DNA of 64,000 bases from Trichobilharzia szidati (GCA_944472155.2 OX235277.1:11728804-11792803), one strand, 5' to 3'. Counted from the stretch's first letter, positions 33,479-47,180 are shown. Notes: a model not told the origin generated them from the sequence alone. Program-made: numbers and translations.

Positions 33479-36400
33479 GTAAGATTGAACCTGTCAAAAA
33501 GACTTAGCATACATCTTCATGCAACAGGCATAAAGAGCAGCCTGAACTTTATGTCTAGAAGCATTTTATCCGCCCTTTTTTCTACCGTGGGTTCATTGTC
33601 AGTTTCATCTTTTGGGTTTGTTGCCTATAATTTATTTTACGACTAAATTTCAATTCCAATTGCTCATCTCAAATAAACTATTTACTATGTCACCACCCAG
33701 TTGTTAACTTTCTAGATTTCATATGTTTATTCACTAATATTTACTGTTACCATCTAACTGACAGTGACGTCTGACCATTATTAAGCAATCAGATTTGTAC
33801 ATCAAACACCAAATCTCTCCGCTGACTTATGAATAGTTTCTATTGGAATTGTAGTTACATAGAAGGTATTGATAAAATTATTGGATGAGTTTAGTTTAAC
33901 TTTTCACCAAATTGAGATGAATCTCTCAATTTGTTTATACGCCATTTTTATGATACACCAAGGTACAATATTGTGATACAATGAGTTGATAGCTGTAAAA
34001 GACTAATTGTTTCCGTCACATCAAATTTTAACTCCACACACTGAGTAGCTGCATCCCAGTTCGTCTTCGTGTTATTCTTCCTTATCAGTTGTTCATTCTT
34101 TCCACACTTGTTTTAGACCACAATGACACAAAAGTTATTGACTTCACCTTGAATCTTGTGGATTTCAAACTGTCAGAATGTCTTCATCTTTTCAATGTAC
34201 AGAATTAAACAAATTTACCAATGAGTCTATCAGTATTACATCAGGAACTAAATGCAAGAATGCACCACTGGCTCTTTTTATGTGTATGTTATAAAATGTT
34301 GTGGTAGTCCTGGAAATCTATCCCACCGGTATCTAAACACAATACGTCTATGAGATTACCAGTATAAGAAATTCTGAGATGCGCATATGCGTTGCAGTAT
34401 TCAAAAGTGGATATACGAATTTTTACGTAGTCATTTAGTTTTCTTTTCATTTTATGTAAATGACATCATTTTTACAGACTGACTGTGATGAGGATATGGC
34501 TTCTCACACATATAATCGGTTCTACATTTCTTTCCTATATTGCAAATAAATCGTTAGAATTACCATTGATTATTACGATTTTATTCCCAATAAATTAAGT
34601 GCTACGAAGTGATTTTGAACAAAATATTCACAGCTATTTTTTCAACGTCTTTGAAAGCAACAGTACTGTAACAATAATTCCCAGTGTACAATCGACATCA
34701 TACTGGTGACAGTCACCAACTGAGTGAAGTTGTGCTTACCACTACTGCCTCTTCTTATGACTGAACTGTTTCATCCATCCAAATAATCGAGATTTATAGG
34801 CTCAGCAGTTGATATTTTGCCTGAAAGACTTACAGTACTCATACGGTTTCAGCAACAAAACTCAGGTACTATCACGAAGACATTAGTGGTTAAATCCTTA
34901 GAGCCATCTCTGTTGTTTAACCCTGGATGACCGTCTTTCACAGATCTCTGCTTTCCCCTATCAATCAGCTTTTAAATTTTTTGAGAATTGAAGATAGTCG
35001 AGGGAATTCAGTTTCTTTCCGGGATTTTATCAGCTACTAATGCGACTCCAGCACTTTTTGGTCGAAGGTTGAATTATCGATATAAATTGTTCCTTAAGCA
35101 ACAATTAACAAACGTATCTCAAACGTTCCTAATTTTTTCTATAAAGTCGCACCTTGTTAATGTCCCCACCTAACACAACTCCATCATCCGGTTACCGTAG
35201 ATCTAGTGATGAACTCCTCACCGGAGGTCGTAATCATGTTGATACGGACCGTTACACACAACAGCTTGGATAGTACTCAACTGTAGAAGATCATGCTGAT
35301 TGATTATATTTCATAATCAATGAAAAAATTAATTGAATACAGAACAGTGACACACTATTAATAACTGCATGCCGTTTTGCGCACAGCTTATCACCTCTAT
35401 TTACATAAATGTATTCACACCTCTTACTGGCTTCATGCATTTTCACCTGCTAATGTTTTAATACAGTTTTCGCACTGATCCGTGACTGATGTAACGTCAT
35501 TCCAACAACAGATATCTGGTCCGCATAGTGTCAAACAATAAAGTACAAATTCAAAGGTTGTTTCTATTACTACTGCTATCATAGGCTGGGACTAATGGGC
35601 AGTTTAACTCCAACAGAGAGAAGCTAATGATTTGACATATAAGTGTCATCAGTACTGCTAAACCCATCATAATATTAAAATAATAGCTAGTGGTGGAAAC
35701 AACTATATTTCTTGCAATTTCGAATTGTCGAATGCAAACTAAATCATTCCCTTATAACTGATGCAATCTTTGCACAACTGCTGTGTGTGGGTTCAGGTTT
35801 TAAAGAACACACTGTTGTATGTAAATGTATTCCTCCTTTTCAAAAGTTTAATTTTATTTGCCTATCACTTGATTATATTTTTAGTCTTTTTTGTTACTCT
35901 TTACAGTCTGTTTCGCTTGCTGGTAAGAATTATTTGCTGAACTCTTGTTAACTGAATGTCATTCAACTTACTTAATTCAAAAGTGGTGTCTTTATTTTGG
36001 CATCTTTATGATTCAGGAATAAAATTGGAAGTTATACGCTTCCTAATATCTCAGAGATTCTATCTGTTTAACTGTTTAAAGTGATATAATTACCGAGTGA
36101 TGGAGAAGATTTTAATCTAGGTGGATTTGGTTGGTGTTGTTGTGTTCCGTGAACTGAAGACGTGTTGGAGGTATATGAAAGTTTTGCAGTTAAGCCAGAT
36201 CATAGTTCATAACAAAACTAAAAATGACTAGGTGAGATTGTATGCATTTGTAAAGGAGTATTTTGGAGAAAGGAGGTATTCGTCTATTCACCTTAATCAC
36301 TCAACGTTTACCCAAAAGATCTCTGGGTTGATATTCCGTTCCATTCACTTCGCTCTGGGCAACTAGATACTGTCATCAGCTGTCACATACTAAATTTGAT

Positions 36401-36579
36401 TCGCCGTCTGTTGAATAAGGGAGATAGTCAGGTTAACTTATTTTCAAATCACTAAGGTTGGAGACGAATGCTGAAATTATCAAGACTGACTGAATTTCTG
36501 CACAGAATTTTGCACAGTAGTGAAAGAGTTTAAGTCACCACACTACATCTGCCACACAAAGGCAGAGAAAGAAACAAAA
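33479..36579. other. Three kilobases without a supported gene
   Basis: The plus frame 35,712-35,951 is cysteine- and phenylalanine-rich but has no leader at its start and no clear splice context. The frame 34,988-35,173 is featureless. I see no repeat with a recognisable end. Confidence 0.4.
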
Positions 36580-37870
36580 AAGAATCTCAAATCAACTACG
36601 ACAAGCAGAAATTTTCGGGAGAAATAACAACTGCTCACAGAATATTGAGAATTTAACAGGCGTGTACGATTACAAAAGATAAATGCATTTTCATCAATAG
36701 GAACGACCATGATCCACATCACCAGTACTCTCCTAGGTTCCGGAGGACGGTGACCAGGTAGTCTATACCTGCCTGGTCCACATCAACCACATTATCTTCG
36801 ACTTTTTGGACTGTTTGTAGGTTTTAAATTGACCCCGCTCAACACTTTGTCAACCTAATTATTTATCAGCCACCATTCCTGGATGAGCAAGGCGGAAAGT
36901 CTGAATGCACAGCAGTTTTGGAAGACACATCAATCAACATAGCTTTACAACCTCATCGGCTAACGTACTCAGCTCACATTGTGGTGAGAGCTGGCTGCTA
37001 GCCAAATTGGTAGATGGTAATTCACGTCATTGTTTATGTCCTCAATATTGATCGTTAGAAAAAATATGAACAAAGACTGATTCAACAACCAACCAGAGCA
37101 GACTTTGCGTAGGCGGATAGAGTTAGCATATAGATGATCTGACATTGAAGAAACAGTCACAGAGAGATGAAAGATTAACTTTCAGTGAGAAGCAACCAAT
37201 CAGAAGACTGTGTTAACTGCTAACAGTAATCTATGATAATATACACGGAAATCTATAAATATGTGTTGATTTCCTTAATAAACGATCTGTTATCTGGTCC
37301 TTGTCTTCTGCTGTTACAACATGACACCCTGAGGCTAACCTTAATATTACTCAAAATAGAATACCACTTACCAAGAGAGACAGAACTCAAAGATCTGTAG
37401 TAAAGCACAGCTGGTCTTTCCATATCTTTCAGTTTCAACTGATTTGTTTCACAGCCATAAAGAAGGCAGAACGGACTAATGAGCAGGACACGTGGCGTTT
37501 GATCAACAGCCAGACAGATATCATGTCTACGCCAGAAACGATGTAGGTTGGCAAATGTCTTACAACGTTTTTGCATCCGTGTTGATATTCGGTCATCAAT
37601 CAAACTATTTCGGATGAGGAAACTTTACAAATAATTGAACTGGTCAAACACTTAATCTGTTCACTTCCTATCTCTAAGTTAGAATTTTAGTGCAATTTGC
37701 TACTGCACAATCATCTTCTATTTGGTTGAAGAGAAATGCGTGTCAGCCATTCAAAGGTATTTGCTCAAAGTGTGCATAAATCTGTATTTTATCGCCGTCT
37801 TTAAGTAAGAGGATAAGTCAATAAGATTACTCTTGGGTAACAAGTCAATGTCTGTGTCTTTGAAGTCGAT
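36580..37870 (-). mobile_element. RTE-clade LINE fragment (family RTE-2, second copy)
   Basis: The minus frame 37,603-37,253 has DDRISTRMQKRCKTFANLHR, then LLYGCETNQLKLKDMERP and KWYSILSNIKVSLRV, matching the RTE C-terminal domain and the copy at 31.6-32.25 kb. The 3' tail runs to about 36,580 with the same terminal sequence type. Numerous lesions. Confidence 0.75.
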
Positions 37871-39002
37871 TGAGGTCAATTTCACTAGTACATTTCAGAT
37901 GGACAGTCATCACTTCATATGACGACTCTACTTAAGCTCTTACAAGGCAGAATGCATTGCAGTTGATTTCTTGATTTGTGCCATATATATTCTTGACTAA
38001 TAAACTCATAGAGAATTCTAAAAGCTCACTTCACATCGAAGTATGCGCTGAAGATGTTGCTCAGTAGAGCAATGAAAGCTTCGCAACCAAACCATCCAGC
38101 TCAGAGAACACAACCACACCAAAATCATCCACCTGAGCTGCAAATCTTCTCTATTATATATTCTTGGTACTGTATTCACGCATAAACCTTGCTACAGTTC
38201 TTCTCAGTCGACAGAGTTGAATATCACACCTATGTCAGGATACATAGCAATTGTTGGATGTCAGAGAGTTTGTCTGTACACCAGAATCGATAGGAAAGTG
38301 ATGGAATAATCACTCTACCCCCATCCTGGCTCATAACTTGAGCTGACTTCTCAAAATAACAGCTTACTACACGCATAATCAGTAAACCTAGAAATTCGAA
38401 GGCCACAATACTCAGGTGTATCACACGATGACTTATGTCACATCTTATAAATCGGGATAATCAATCATATTAACCAGTCTAACGAAACTATATCTGATTC
38501 CCGAGAATTACCTAGTGCCTTAACTAACCCAGAGGATCAAGAATGCTATTTAAAAGCTCTGTAGCCACTCCCTTGGGTTCCACTACATTTGTCATTTTCA
38601 GACTAGAGATGGCCTTTCTGCACCTCATTTGGGCAGGTGTTGGATGCTAGGCAAAACGAATATGCCTTTAGGCCAGTTAAACTGTGCGCAAAAATGTTGC
38701 CTTCGACATTCAAGTCATATATCCTGAGAAAAAATTTAGTGACACCTTTCCCGGAGACTGTTTCACAAATAACTTGCCTCTTACAAGTCAATTCCCTAAT
38801 GTCTTGTGATACCTACCATGGAGGCCCTCATCATGTCCCCGGCTTTCATTACCCACCACTGTTCAAGATGGTTGTGGAGACATTTTATGACCATGCATTT
38901 AGGCAACATTGTCTGCTAATTATATTCCGAGACTGTTTCTGTTTTCACAGTATGTTCAAAAATGCATCCTTCATTCGTTTTCCAATTTTGCAGTAAACCC
39001 TT
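37871..39002. other. Unassigned repeat-like stretch
   Basis: 38,040-38,160 has a distinctive low-divergence look (gaagatgttgctcagtagag, gcttcgcaaccaaaccatcc), suggesting an unidentified dispersed repeat. The plus frame 38,637-38,996 (119 codons) has no leader, domain or splice context I trust; it may be chance or a relic. Confidence 0.3.
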
Positions 39003-39325
39003 GTTTTTACGAGTTGATCATGGACTGATGTCAGTTAGAGAACCATTGAAAACCAGTGAGTACTGGACAGCTGCTGTTTCATCCTAGTTTGGGAATCATC
39101 GGCAGTACCTACCACCAGGATTCGAATCCAGGACCTTCCGGTTACAAGGCAAGCTCGTATACCATCCAGGCACTTGGACCCGATTCAATGGGTCCTGGGT
39201 TCGAATCCCAGTGGGTGCGTACTGCCGATGATTCCCAAACTAGGATGAAACAGCAGCTGTCCAGTACTCCCTGGTTTTCAATGGTTCTCTAACTGATATC
39301 AGTCCGTGATCAACTCGTAAAACAT
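39003..39325. repeat. Head-to-head inverted pair of Sm-alpha-type SINEs
   Basis: 39,003-39,170 is the reverse complement of 39,175-39,325: acgagttgatca at the left pairs with tgatcaactcgt at the right. Each arm holds a B box (ggttcgaatccc) and the hammerhead-derived stretch; in the right arm, at about 39,222-39,252, this reads cgatgattcccaaactagga then tgaaac, close to CUGAUGA - stem - GAAAC but with a weak stem II. Confidence 0.75.
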
Positions 39326-39789
39326 AACTGATCCTTACAAACCAAACTACAGGAAAAATCCCTTGTTCACCTAGAGACAAGAAATGTTTATCTGAAGGAT
39401 AAAAGGTGAATGGTGTGTTTAGAAATTTCAGAAACCCCATGGTCCTACTTAAAACTGCAGAATCCCTAAGGCTGTATGCAGTCTAATTGAAAGCCTTTAG
39501 CAAGATATGTATAAGTAATCAGAGAACAAATGTCACAATTGATAGAATGGTGTGGCATTGGATTCACTATTCAAATGTCACGAAAGGAAAGATGACTGTT
39601 TTTATGAAAGCAATGTCGCTGAGGAGTGAATAGATTGTCTAACCTTGGCAATGTGAATATATTTGTCAGTGACTAATGAAGAACTATTTCGATCTAATCA
39701 AGGCGGCCTGTTTGACATCTGGGCTACCTTTCTGTACATCTACATATTTGCATCTAATACATCATGTTTTCATTTTTAATTTTAACAAA

Positions 39790-42700
39790 ATATGATCACA
39801 AATCGTATCAAATACAGTAATGAATTCATTAAATGTTTTAAACCATATGACTTTCATGCATCTAATAAAACTAAGAGAAAACATCATGGTGGTTGGCAAC
39901 GTGCTCTCAAACGGACACCATTATATCGCACAACTATTCCTGTTATTGTCAGTTCAAACTGCCGTTCACTTCCCAACAAAATTATGCATCTTCAGTCTCT
40001 CTTATCATCTGATACTTATCACAATACGGCGATAGTCGCATTACAAGAAACATGGCTCCATGATCTTTATGACGACAACCTGGTTTCTCTAAATGGTTTC
40101 ACACTGTTTAGACAAGATCGAATATGCTCTAGAAAGAAAAGAGGTGGAGGTGTTGCAACTTTCATTCATTCTCAGTGGTCAACTTCAAATAATGTATGTT
40201 TTTCTTTCTCTAGTGACTTTATTGATTTTATTACAGTCAAATGTCGTCCGAAACACTTATCCAAGTTTAAATACGTCTTCATCTCAAACATTTATGTTAC
40301 TCCTGGCTGTTCCGCCTCGGATCTATCTGATTTTGCGAAGACGAATTCACAGCATTCGCGGTTACACATCTTGAAAACTCTTTATCAGTTGTCACTGGAG
40401 ATTTCAATACCTGTGACTGTTCTTTTCTTGAATCATTAGGTCATGTCAACATTGTCAAATTTCCAACTCGACTTGATAAAACGCTGGATCTAGTATTTAC
40501 TAATGATTCGGAAATATATGAAGCATGCAGACGTGCTCCTATAATGAACTCTGATCATTGTATTATTCGGATATTACCCAAGATATATAACAGATATCAC
40601 CGTTTCTCTTCTCCTCATCTCAAAAAGCTTCGAAGAGAAAAAGAGAGACTGTACAAGGCTAAGGGTAAAGCTGGTCTTAGGAGAATAAACATCCAAATTA
40701 AATCCAAAATCAAGAGGTTTAGCAATATTTATAATCAAAGAATTTTGTCATGTAAAACTCCTGGGAACATGTGGAAGCTTTTCAAAGAAATTACAGGTTG
40801 TGGTAAGCATAGTTCTTGTGCTCCCTCTATTGATGTAAATACTCTTAATAGATCTTTTATCCGCCTTCTCAATTTACCTTTTAGCTTCAATGTAACAAAT
40901 AACATGACCAGTGACTTTAATAGTTTTAATACTTCTGATGTTCTTAAATGTTTGAAATCTCTTAAACCTTCCCAGAGTCTAGGTCCTGATGGTATACCTG
41001 CCACTGTCCTAAGGAAATGTGCTGATATTTTAAGCAACCCACCTACAAACATTTGAAATACTTCTTTTTCTAATAATGTTGTACCTTCTATGTGGAAAAA
41101 TATTAAAATCATCCCTGTACCCAAGTCAGGCTCTGGTAATAATGTAATAAGGTAATAAGTTCAGACCTATCGCTATTACCTCTCCTTTTTTGAAACTAAT
41201 AGAGAAACTATCGTTACTAAAACTTGTTCCCTCCCTAAGTTTCTCAAACGAACCAAAGCAGTTTGCCTACAAACAGGGTAGAAGTACTTTGGACGCTGCT
41301 GCTGTGTTTCATCACAACATTGTATCCTTATTAGACAAAGGAGCCAAGTTTGTCCGTTGTGCGTTCCTTGACTATACATCTGCTTTCGACTCTGTACCTA
41401 GAGGCCTATTGTTAAACAAGCTTAGCCTTAAACAAACTAAGCCCTGAGCTTTCAACTGGCTACACTCTTACTTCTCTAATAGGATGCAGTACACGGTATA
41501 TAATGGTGTATCTTCCTCTCCATTGCTTACTGAAGCTGAAGTTCCTCAGGGTGCTGTTCTTTCTCCGTTTCTCTTTTCCTTCTTCTTACATGATTTACCT
41601 CTCTCAGATGAAATCAACTTCGTCAAATATGCAGATGACCCGTCTGTATCGTTTCCCATTAAGTCTCAGTCAGACTGTCTCAAATTAAATAGCTTCCTGT
41701 CGGACATCAGTGAGTGGTCCAAACTAAATGGTCTCATGCTGAATCCCTCAAAATGCCAGACTATTGACTTCTCCCTTAGGCATAAACGAGATCTACAAAC
41801 ACTAGAAAGTTTTCATGAAGCCTGTTGCATTGAGGGGACTAAAATTGAAACTAAGTCTAATGCTAAATACCTCGTTCTAGTTCTATCTTCCGACCTTACT
41901 TGGACATCTCATATCCTAATGATTTCTAAGAAAGTGTTCTGTCTTACCTACTACATTAAGAAACTTAGACAATCTGGAATCACCCAACCTCTACTTTCAC
42001 AATTTGTCAACTCGTGTATCTTACCTATTCTACTTTACTGCTCCCCGTTAGTCTTTCCTGGTCTACTGAAAAGGACTATACCATACTGAGAAGGATGTTG
42101 AAGGTAGTCAGTAGGACTAGTGGTGTAAATCTCAGTCAGCTCGTCACTACTTTAGTTGATAGGCATCTGAATACATGCGAAAAATGGTCAAAAACCATAC
42201 TCTCAGACCCCCAACACCCCCTCTATTCCCAACTCTAGCCTTGTATCTCATCAAGTAAAACCAGAAATCAGTATAAAATAATCTATGCTCGTACAACCAA
42301 GTACAGGGACTCAACAATACCATACTTGGCCCGTGTTCTAAGCGACAGAGACAATGTTAAGCGTGAAACCTATGACTTGCTTCGTTATTAACAACACAAT
42401 TTTAGGCTTCTTTATTTCTCTCTTATTTTGTATTCTTTAGTGAACTCCTTCTTCAAACATACTTAGCTACCTAAAATATTATTATTGGCTTCCTTTTTTG
42501 TACCTTACTATATTCCTTCTATTGTGTATCCACTTGTTCCGACTCTATTAGCACTATGAGCATTACAAAATTTTCCTGTCATTGACCATCATGTAATTAT
42601 TAATTTTGTGGTTGTTTTTTCTTATTTTCTATACTTTTCAGCAATATTAAACTGACAATCATTGTTTGTGAACGCCATAGTCACCACCTTAAAAATTTTT

Positions 42701-42970
42701 GTATCATTCAGGATTACTCACACTACCACCACAAACACTGCATTAGACCTTGGTAGACTTTGGTACTTTTTCGCATTCATAATTATTTTGTGTTTATCCT
42801 GTTTTTTTGTTTTTTTGCTGTTGGTGTCTTCAGATTTATTTTTTTTGTTTGTTTAATACTTATTTTAAATGTCGGTAAAATTAGATGCAAATATTGTAGA
42901 TATGTGCCGAAAATTCCACACTGCACCACTAGTTCTGTTTCTGGAATAAAGCAAATTATTATTATTATAA
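39790..42970 (+). mobile_element. CR1-like non-LTR retrotransposon, near full length, broken frames
   Basis: The endonuclease (39,792-40,540) has SSNCRSLPNKI, ALQETWLHD and a later SDHCII (the SDH box). RT frames follow at 40,544-41,056, 41,190-41,447 and 41,484-42,089 with FLDYTSAFDSVP, EVPQGAVLSPFLFSFFLHDL and KYADD at about 41,625. A final frame continues to about 42,390. A 3' UTR with AATAAA near 42,943 ends in (ATT)n at 42,955-42,968. At least four frame breaks. It is diverged from the 9.2-kb copy but clearly the same family. Confidence 0.85.
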
Positions 42971-43299
42971 CTCGATGCCACCTGTTAGGAAGAAGCAAAA
43001 CATATGCAATTATCAGGTCATTATCATCTCTCAGTCAAGTTATTATCGCGTTATAAACATGTCGTTGACATGCAATCGTTTCGGCTTCTGACTGGACGCT
43101 TGCACAATTCAAACTCTCAAGCGGATTGGTTGATTTCCAGTCTACCTTATTTTCTGTATAAATACAGTCACTTTTGTCATATTAAAGGAACCTGGTTTTA
43201 CCGTTGATTCTCTTCGTGTTCTGCTTTACCAGTTAAGTGAACACTGGTCAGTAGTTAAGCAGTGACCTGATGACAAAGGATCTAGCATCATAACACTAC

Positions 43300-43870
43300 C
43301 CAATTTAAGCCAGTGAAGGAATGTATTTAACTGCGAAAATGTTAATCATACGCAGTTAGATTGACAGTGTAAATTCTAGTGAAACTAACAATTTATTCGT
43401 TATTCAATGAGACCACTTGATCAGCAAACTCCTGTTAACACATGTGAGATTGGCAATTTTACTGAATACGTGAGATGTCGAATAAATCTGTGAATTTGTC
43501 ATTAGAAAACAAGGAAATTGTCAAAAATGATTTATTTCCCATTATTTCGAAACCCATAAATAAATTTCACATTTCAGTTTTCATTTCCAATTACCACATC
43601 GAGAATTTCGACATTTTTTTTCACAGCAGTCTTCATCTACCTCACAACGTCCATGCCTTCGTTGACAACAGAATTGAATACCTGTTGATTTGCGACGTCG
43701 ACATCGAGAAAGGCTGCAACACTTTGCAAACATAGAACTATTAAAATCGGAATCCACACACTCACAAGATTGTTGTCCTTTGAAAGAAAACAAATACAAA
43801 GATATTGGTATTTCGTGAAAAGGAGTGGCGCAGTTTGCTTTGAAAGTCAACATGAAATTGTCAAGAATGA
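43300..43870. repeat. A4 3' duplication block
   Basis: Matches 8,438-9,015 and 17,745-18,330 (agccagtgaaggaatgtatt, cacttgatcagcaaac). Insertions and deletions are frequent, so A4 is the most diverged of the four blocks. Confidence 0.8.
43581..43777 (-). CDS. A4: terminal exon of knottin-like secreted peptide
   Basis: 197-nt exon after the acceptor ttttctttcaaag (ending 43,778), phase 1, stop at 43,581, AATAAA at 43,536-43,531. Joined to the leader at 46,571-46,490 it gives a 92-residue precursor. The 12-cysteine spacing is identical to A1-A3, while about half the other residues differ; the C-terminal half keeps the DEDCC core and a basic stretch (RRRKS) after cysteine 5. The short tail ends GNWK. 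Probably a secreted disulfide-rich peptide; its target is unknown. Confidence 0.8.
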
Positions 43871-43929
43871 ATTATTAATCAATAATGTGACTATGGTAGG
43901 GAAATGAACATTAGAAATATGATGGACAG

Positions 43930-44569
43930 CACTGAATTGTGAATAAATGGGATGCTATTCTAACTCAGCAATATTCACCATTTATATATCCGAATATATT
44001 CTGTTGGTGAACGTGTCAATCTTGTGAAAATTGGACTATAATTGGCGTTTGCTTTGGTACTAATGAAACACAATTCGACTTAGGGTAGTTGTTTGCCACT
44101 TTCTGACTAATATCATTAGTTCCTGCTTCGCATACAGTTGACACCATCGGAGTTTGGCACACTCAATTCATGCATCATTATTTGAATATGAGATAACGAA
44201 CATAAACCACACCGCCTCTGTCATATTTCACTCACAATCACCTCACTAATATGAACACGCAAACAAGTGGCTGAATTCTTCAGTACGGATGACTAACATG
44301 TGGATTGGGTAATTTTTTCGATTCGTGTAATGTGGGATTAAGATATCAGATGTTTGTGAGGAAACATGAAAGACAGATAAAAAGTGATTAATCTTTACTA
44401 AATCAGTTGGCGAAATTCTACACGTTTATGAGGTACGCTGTCGCCGATTTTTAAATCACCGGTGATGCACACGCAGTTGTGAATACTTTTTCGTGACCAG
44501 TCAATTTGCAAGCCTGTTGTTCTAACTACTAATTATAATAACATATATGACAACGCGACGCATTCGCTG
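43930..44569. other. A4-specific intron sequence
   Basis: About 640 bp lying between parts that are adjacent in the A3 intron (19.6 kb). No repeat end, exon or recognisable element was found; it could be an insertion in A4 or a deletion in A3. Confidence 0.4.
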
Positions 44570-46489
44570 AAATCAGGGAATACTAGGTTCACGAACATGG
44601 TGAGAGCATGTATGAATGCGATACTCTCCTTTTAAGAGACACGATGATCACAGTTCTCAAGATGTAAGACATCTATCATTCCGTGGCTCAAACCGTTCAC
44701 ACCCAAAACCTTCACAACATGGCCTTGATAGTGAATTCTTACAAATTCCAAGAAAGGCTGAGAACTAAGACTCTTTAGAGGAAAAAACTTCCAATGAAAT
44801 TCAGAGACACTCTGCAGGATGTTTGACAGGCAGTTTTATTCTTTCAGTCGACTTCTTTTTTTCCCCTTACACCTTATTAGATGAGCTTGAAAATTCTGAT
44901 GGAATCAAGTGATTATCCTAAGTCCTTGATAGAGACATATTAAAATGTGAAGACATGGATGGATAGAAATCTGTTGGTAATCATTGGGTTATTGACAGTG
45001 GTGAGTCCCTGACTGCATTGCCGTATATGTAGAAGAAACCCCCAGTGAGCTAAATATAAGAGTGAAAGAGCATTAGCGATGATTAAATGTGGTCGCAAAG
45101 ATCTCTGCAGACCTGAAGAAGCTAGAAACAGGTCAGCGGTGGCACTGCATTCGATACAAACGGGACAGAAAATCGACTTTGATAGGACTAAGCTTCTGCG
45201 AAAATGTTTTGGGTAGTATGAACAAAGACTGACAGCAGAGGCCCTAGATACATGAGTGAATTTCAACAGTTTGAACAGGCGTGCAGGTGTGATGTTAGCT
45301 GATGCATGGTAAATCCTGATTGATAAATTAAAAATGGATATCTATCACTAATTATTCATACTTGATATAAATTCCTGATTGTCTTTATCTTCTGATGGAG
45401 AGGCTTACAAACGTTGTACAACTGTTTAACAAAAACAATTATAAACTGCATTCTGTTTTCTGCATATGCACATATATTTTTATATTCAGTTATCTTCGAC
45501 CATCAACTTTCATTTGAGCATAACCTGATGAAAAGTACACTCTGTTCAAAGTGTATAACTGATGTTGAGCAATATTTGAAAGTCTGAGGTCAAGTTTCGA
45601 CCAACGCTCATACCCATTTTTTATTATACTTTTTGATGCCTGTTTCATGACTTGTACTTTAGGACGAATTTTTTAAAGACATGAGTTATCCTGTTTTTTC
45701 ATAAACCTCTCTTGTGTTAATTTGGATTATTTCCCTTGATGAAGTTTGGACAAGATTCCTGAACGAAACTTTGGAGTCACCAATTTCAAATTGGCTGAAA
45801 TTGTACTCAAACAATTTTTGCTAAGAATATTTGACTTGTTCGTGTCTTGACAATTGATCTATAGTGTGCATTTCATTCAAACGAGAACTAATCCAGTGAA
45901 CACAAATGAATAATAATGAGCCATGATATTCGGAAAATGACTTCATTGACACTGTCATCGATTGAGAAGCTGTTCAGTTTTCAAATAGGCTACATGCCAG
46001 ACAAAATACAGAGCCTGACAATTTACATCATGTGTGTTCAGTTACAAATGAGCAAGAGACCAGTTAAGACATTGTGTGGATATTAACCAATGGAGAAACC
46101 ACATCTTAGTCACAGCTATGCTATAGACTAGAGACACGGATCTACCGAAAACAATCACAATGCTCTCCCATCATTAAGAATATATCAATATTTCACACAT
46201 TTTGCTTCCTATCGATTTCATCTAATGTAAACATGACACTCCGAAATTGACGAAGCATCTCATGCTCACAAACACAAATATCATGCAAGTTATCAACAGA
46301 GTGAAGTTGAAGTCTACCCTCGTGAACACCTCCACATCAACGACATTACCACACAAAGTGGATCAAGCGACATTCAGAATAGCTGAACAGTAAATTAGGC
46401 ATCTATCAAATTTCAAATAATACCCAACCAGCCTAATGAATATAAATCTACTATAATCACAGTATAATGCACATCACAAGAAAACATAC

Positions 46490-46571
46490 CTGAAGCCTGT
46501 ACAACCTGGTCGCCCATCATCAGAACTGACAATACGATTACCAAAATCGTGAGCAACGTAGAAGTGTGCAT
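46490..46571 (-). CDS. A4: signal-peptide exon
   Basis: 82-nt exon: ATG at 46,571, opening MHTSTLLTILVIVLSVLMMG, ending in phase 1 at a GTATGT donor (46,489-46,484). The leader has a clear hydrophobic core and a V-Q-A cleavage motif, as in A3. The intron to the terminal exon is 2,712 bp. It keeps the same 5' context as A3 (tttacactgtggcaataata just before the ATG). Confidence 0.8.
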
Positions 46572-46602
46572 TATTATTGCCACAGTGTAAACGGGAAAGC
46601 AA

Positions 46603-46609
46603 TTTTATA
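46603..46609 (-). promoter_or_regulatory. TATA-box candidate for A4
   Basis: TATAAAA on the minus strand, 32 bases before the ATG, in sequence conserved with A3. Such proximity would leave a very short 5' UTR, so the real start may be elsewhere. Confidence 0.35.
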
Positions 46610-47009
46610 TTTCCCACTGTATCCGAATGGTGGACATATCTATGCCGTTGTGATCACACACGAATGAAGATTGTTCACACTGGAACATAAGTGAACATTT
46701 AGTTATGCACAGGGATTAGTGGCAACGTAGTCAGTGTAGTGAGATCAATGAGAAGAACACGAGTATTCGTCACGTAATTTATTCTAATTGAATGTAACAT
46801 TGAGGACATACATTGTGTCTGTGTATAGCTATAGTTTGTGCATTGTGCAGTGTGTAGATCAAGTCAGTTATTATAATTCTATTACAATAGTTGTTCGCTG
46901 GAAATAATAACAGAAATATATAGAACTCGTTGTTACACGTAAACGAATAATGTAACAGAATTAAGAATATTTTAGTTTCCATGTTACATGTGTAACATTG
47001 ACCGAAAAT

Positions 47010-47180
47010 GAAATGAGAGAGGAACATGATTGGCGTGGAAGAAGCGGTCAGCACAGGACTTCTTGCAGACATAGATAACACAAATGGGATGAATTTACTT
47101 AACCAACAACAGTATTCCAAAGTCACGATCAGTAGGAGGGATTTGAAGGACGTCGGTTCGTTCACCTATCTAGTTCTCTT
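47010..47180 (+). mobile_element. RTE-1 fragment
   Basis: The frame 47,026-47,220 has GVEEAVSTGLLADIDNTNGM and later SRRDLKDVGSFTYL, matching the segment after the FADD motif of the copy at 6.3-6.6 kb. Short and mutated. Confidence 0.6.

Larger units (their letters stand above)
44570..46895. repeat. A4 upstream duplication block (paralogue 19,640-22,172)
   Basis: Colinear copy of the A3 intron, leader exon and promoter. It lacks the SINE present in A3 at 21,124-21,355, and preserves what looks like the pre-insertion site near 46,068-46,100. Confidence 0.85.

Noticed and set aside
35712..35951. Cysteine-containing 79-codon plus frame as another secreted peptide
   Set aside because: No N-terminal leader, spacing unlike family A, no paralogue in the window.
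38637..38996. 119-codon plus frame as a gene
   Set aside because: No domain, leader or splice context; lies in a repeat-rich stretch.
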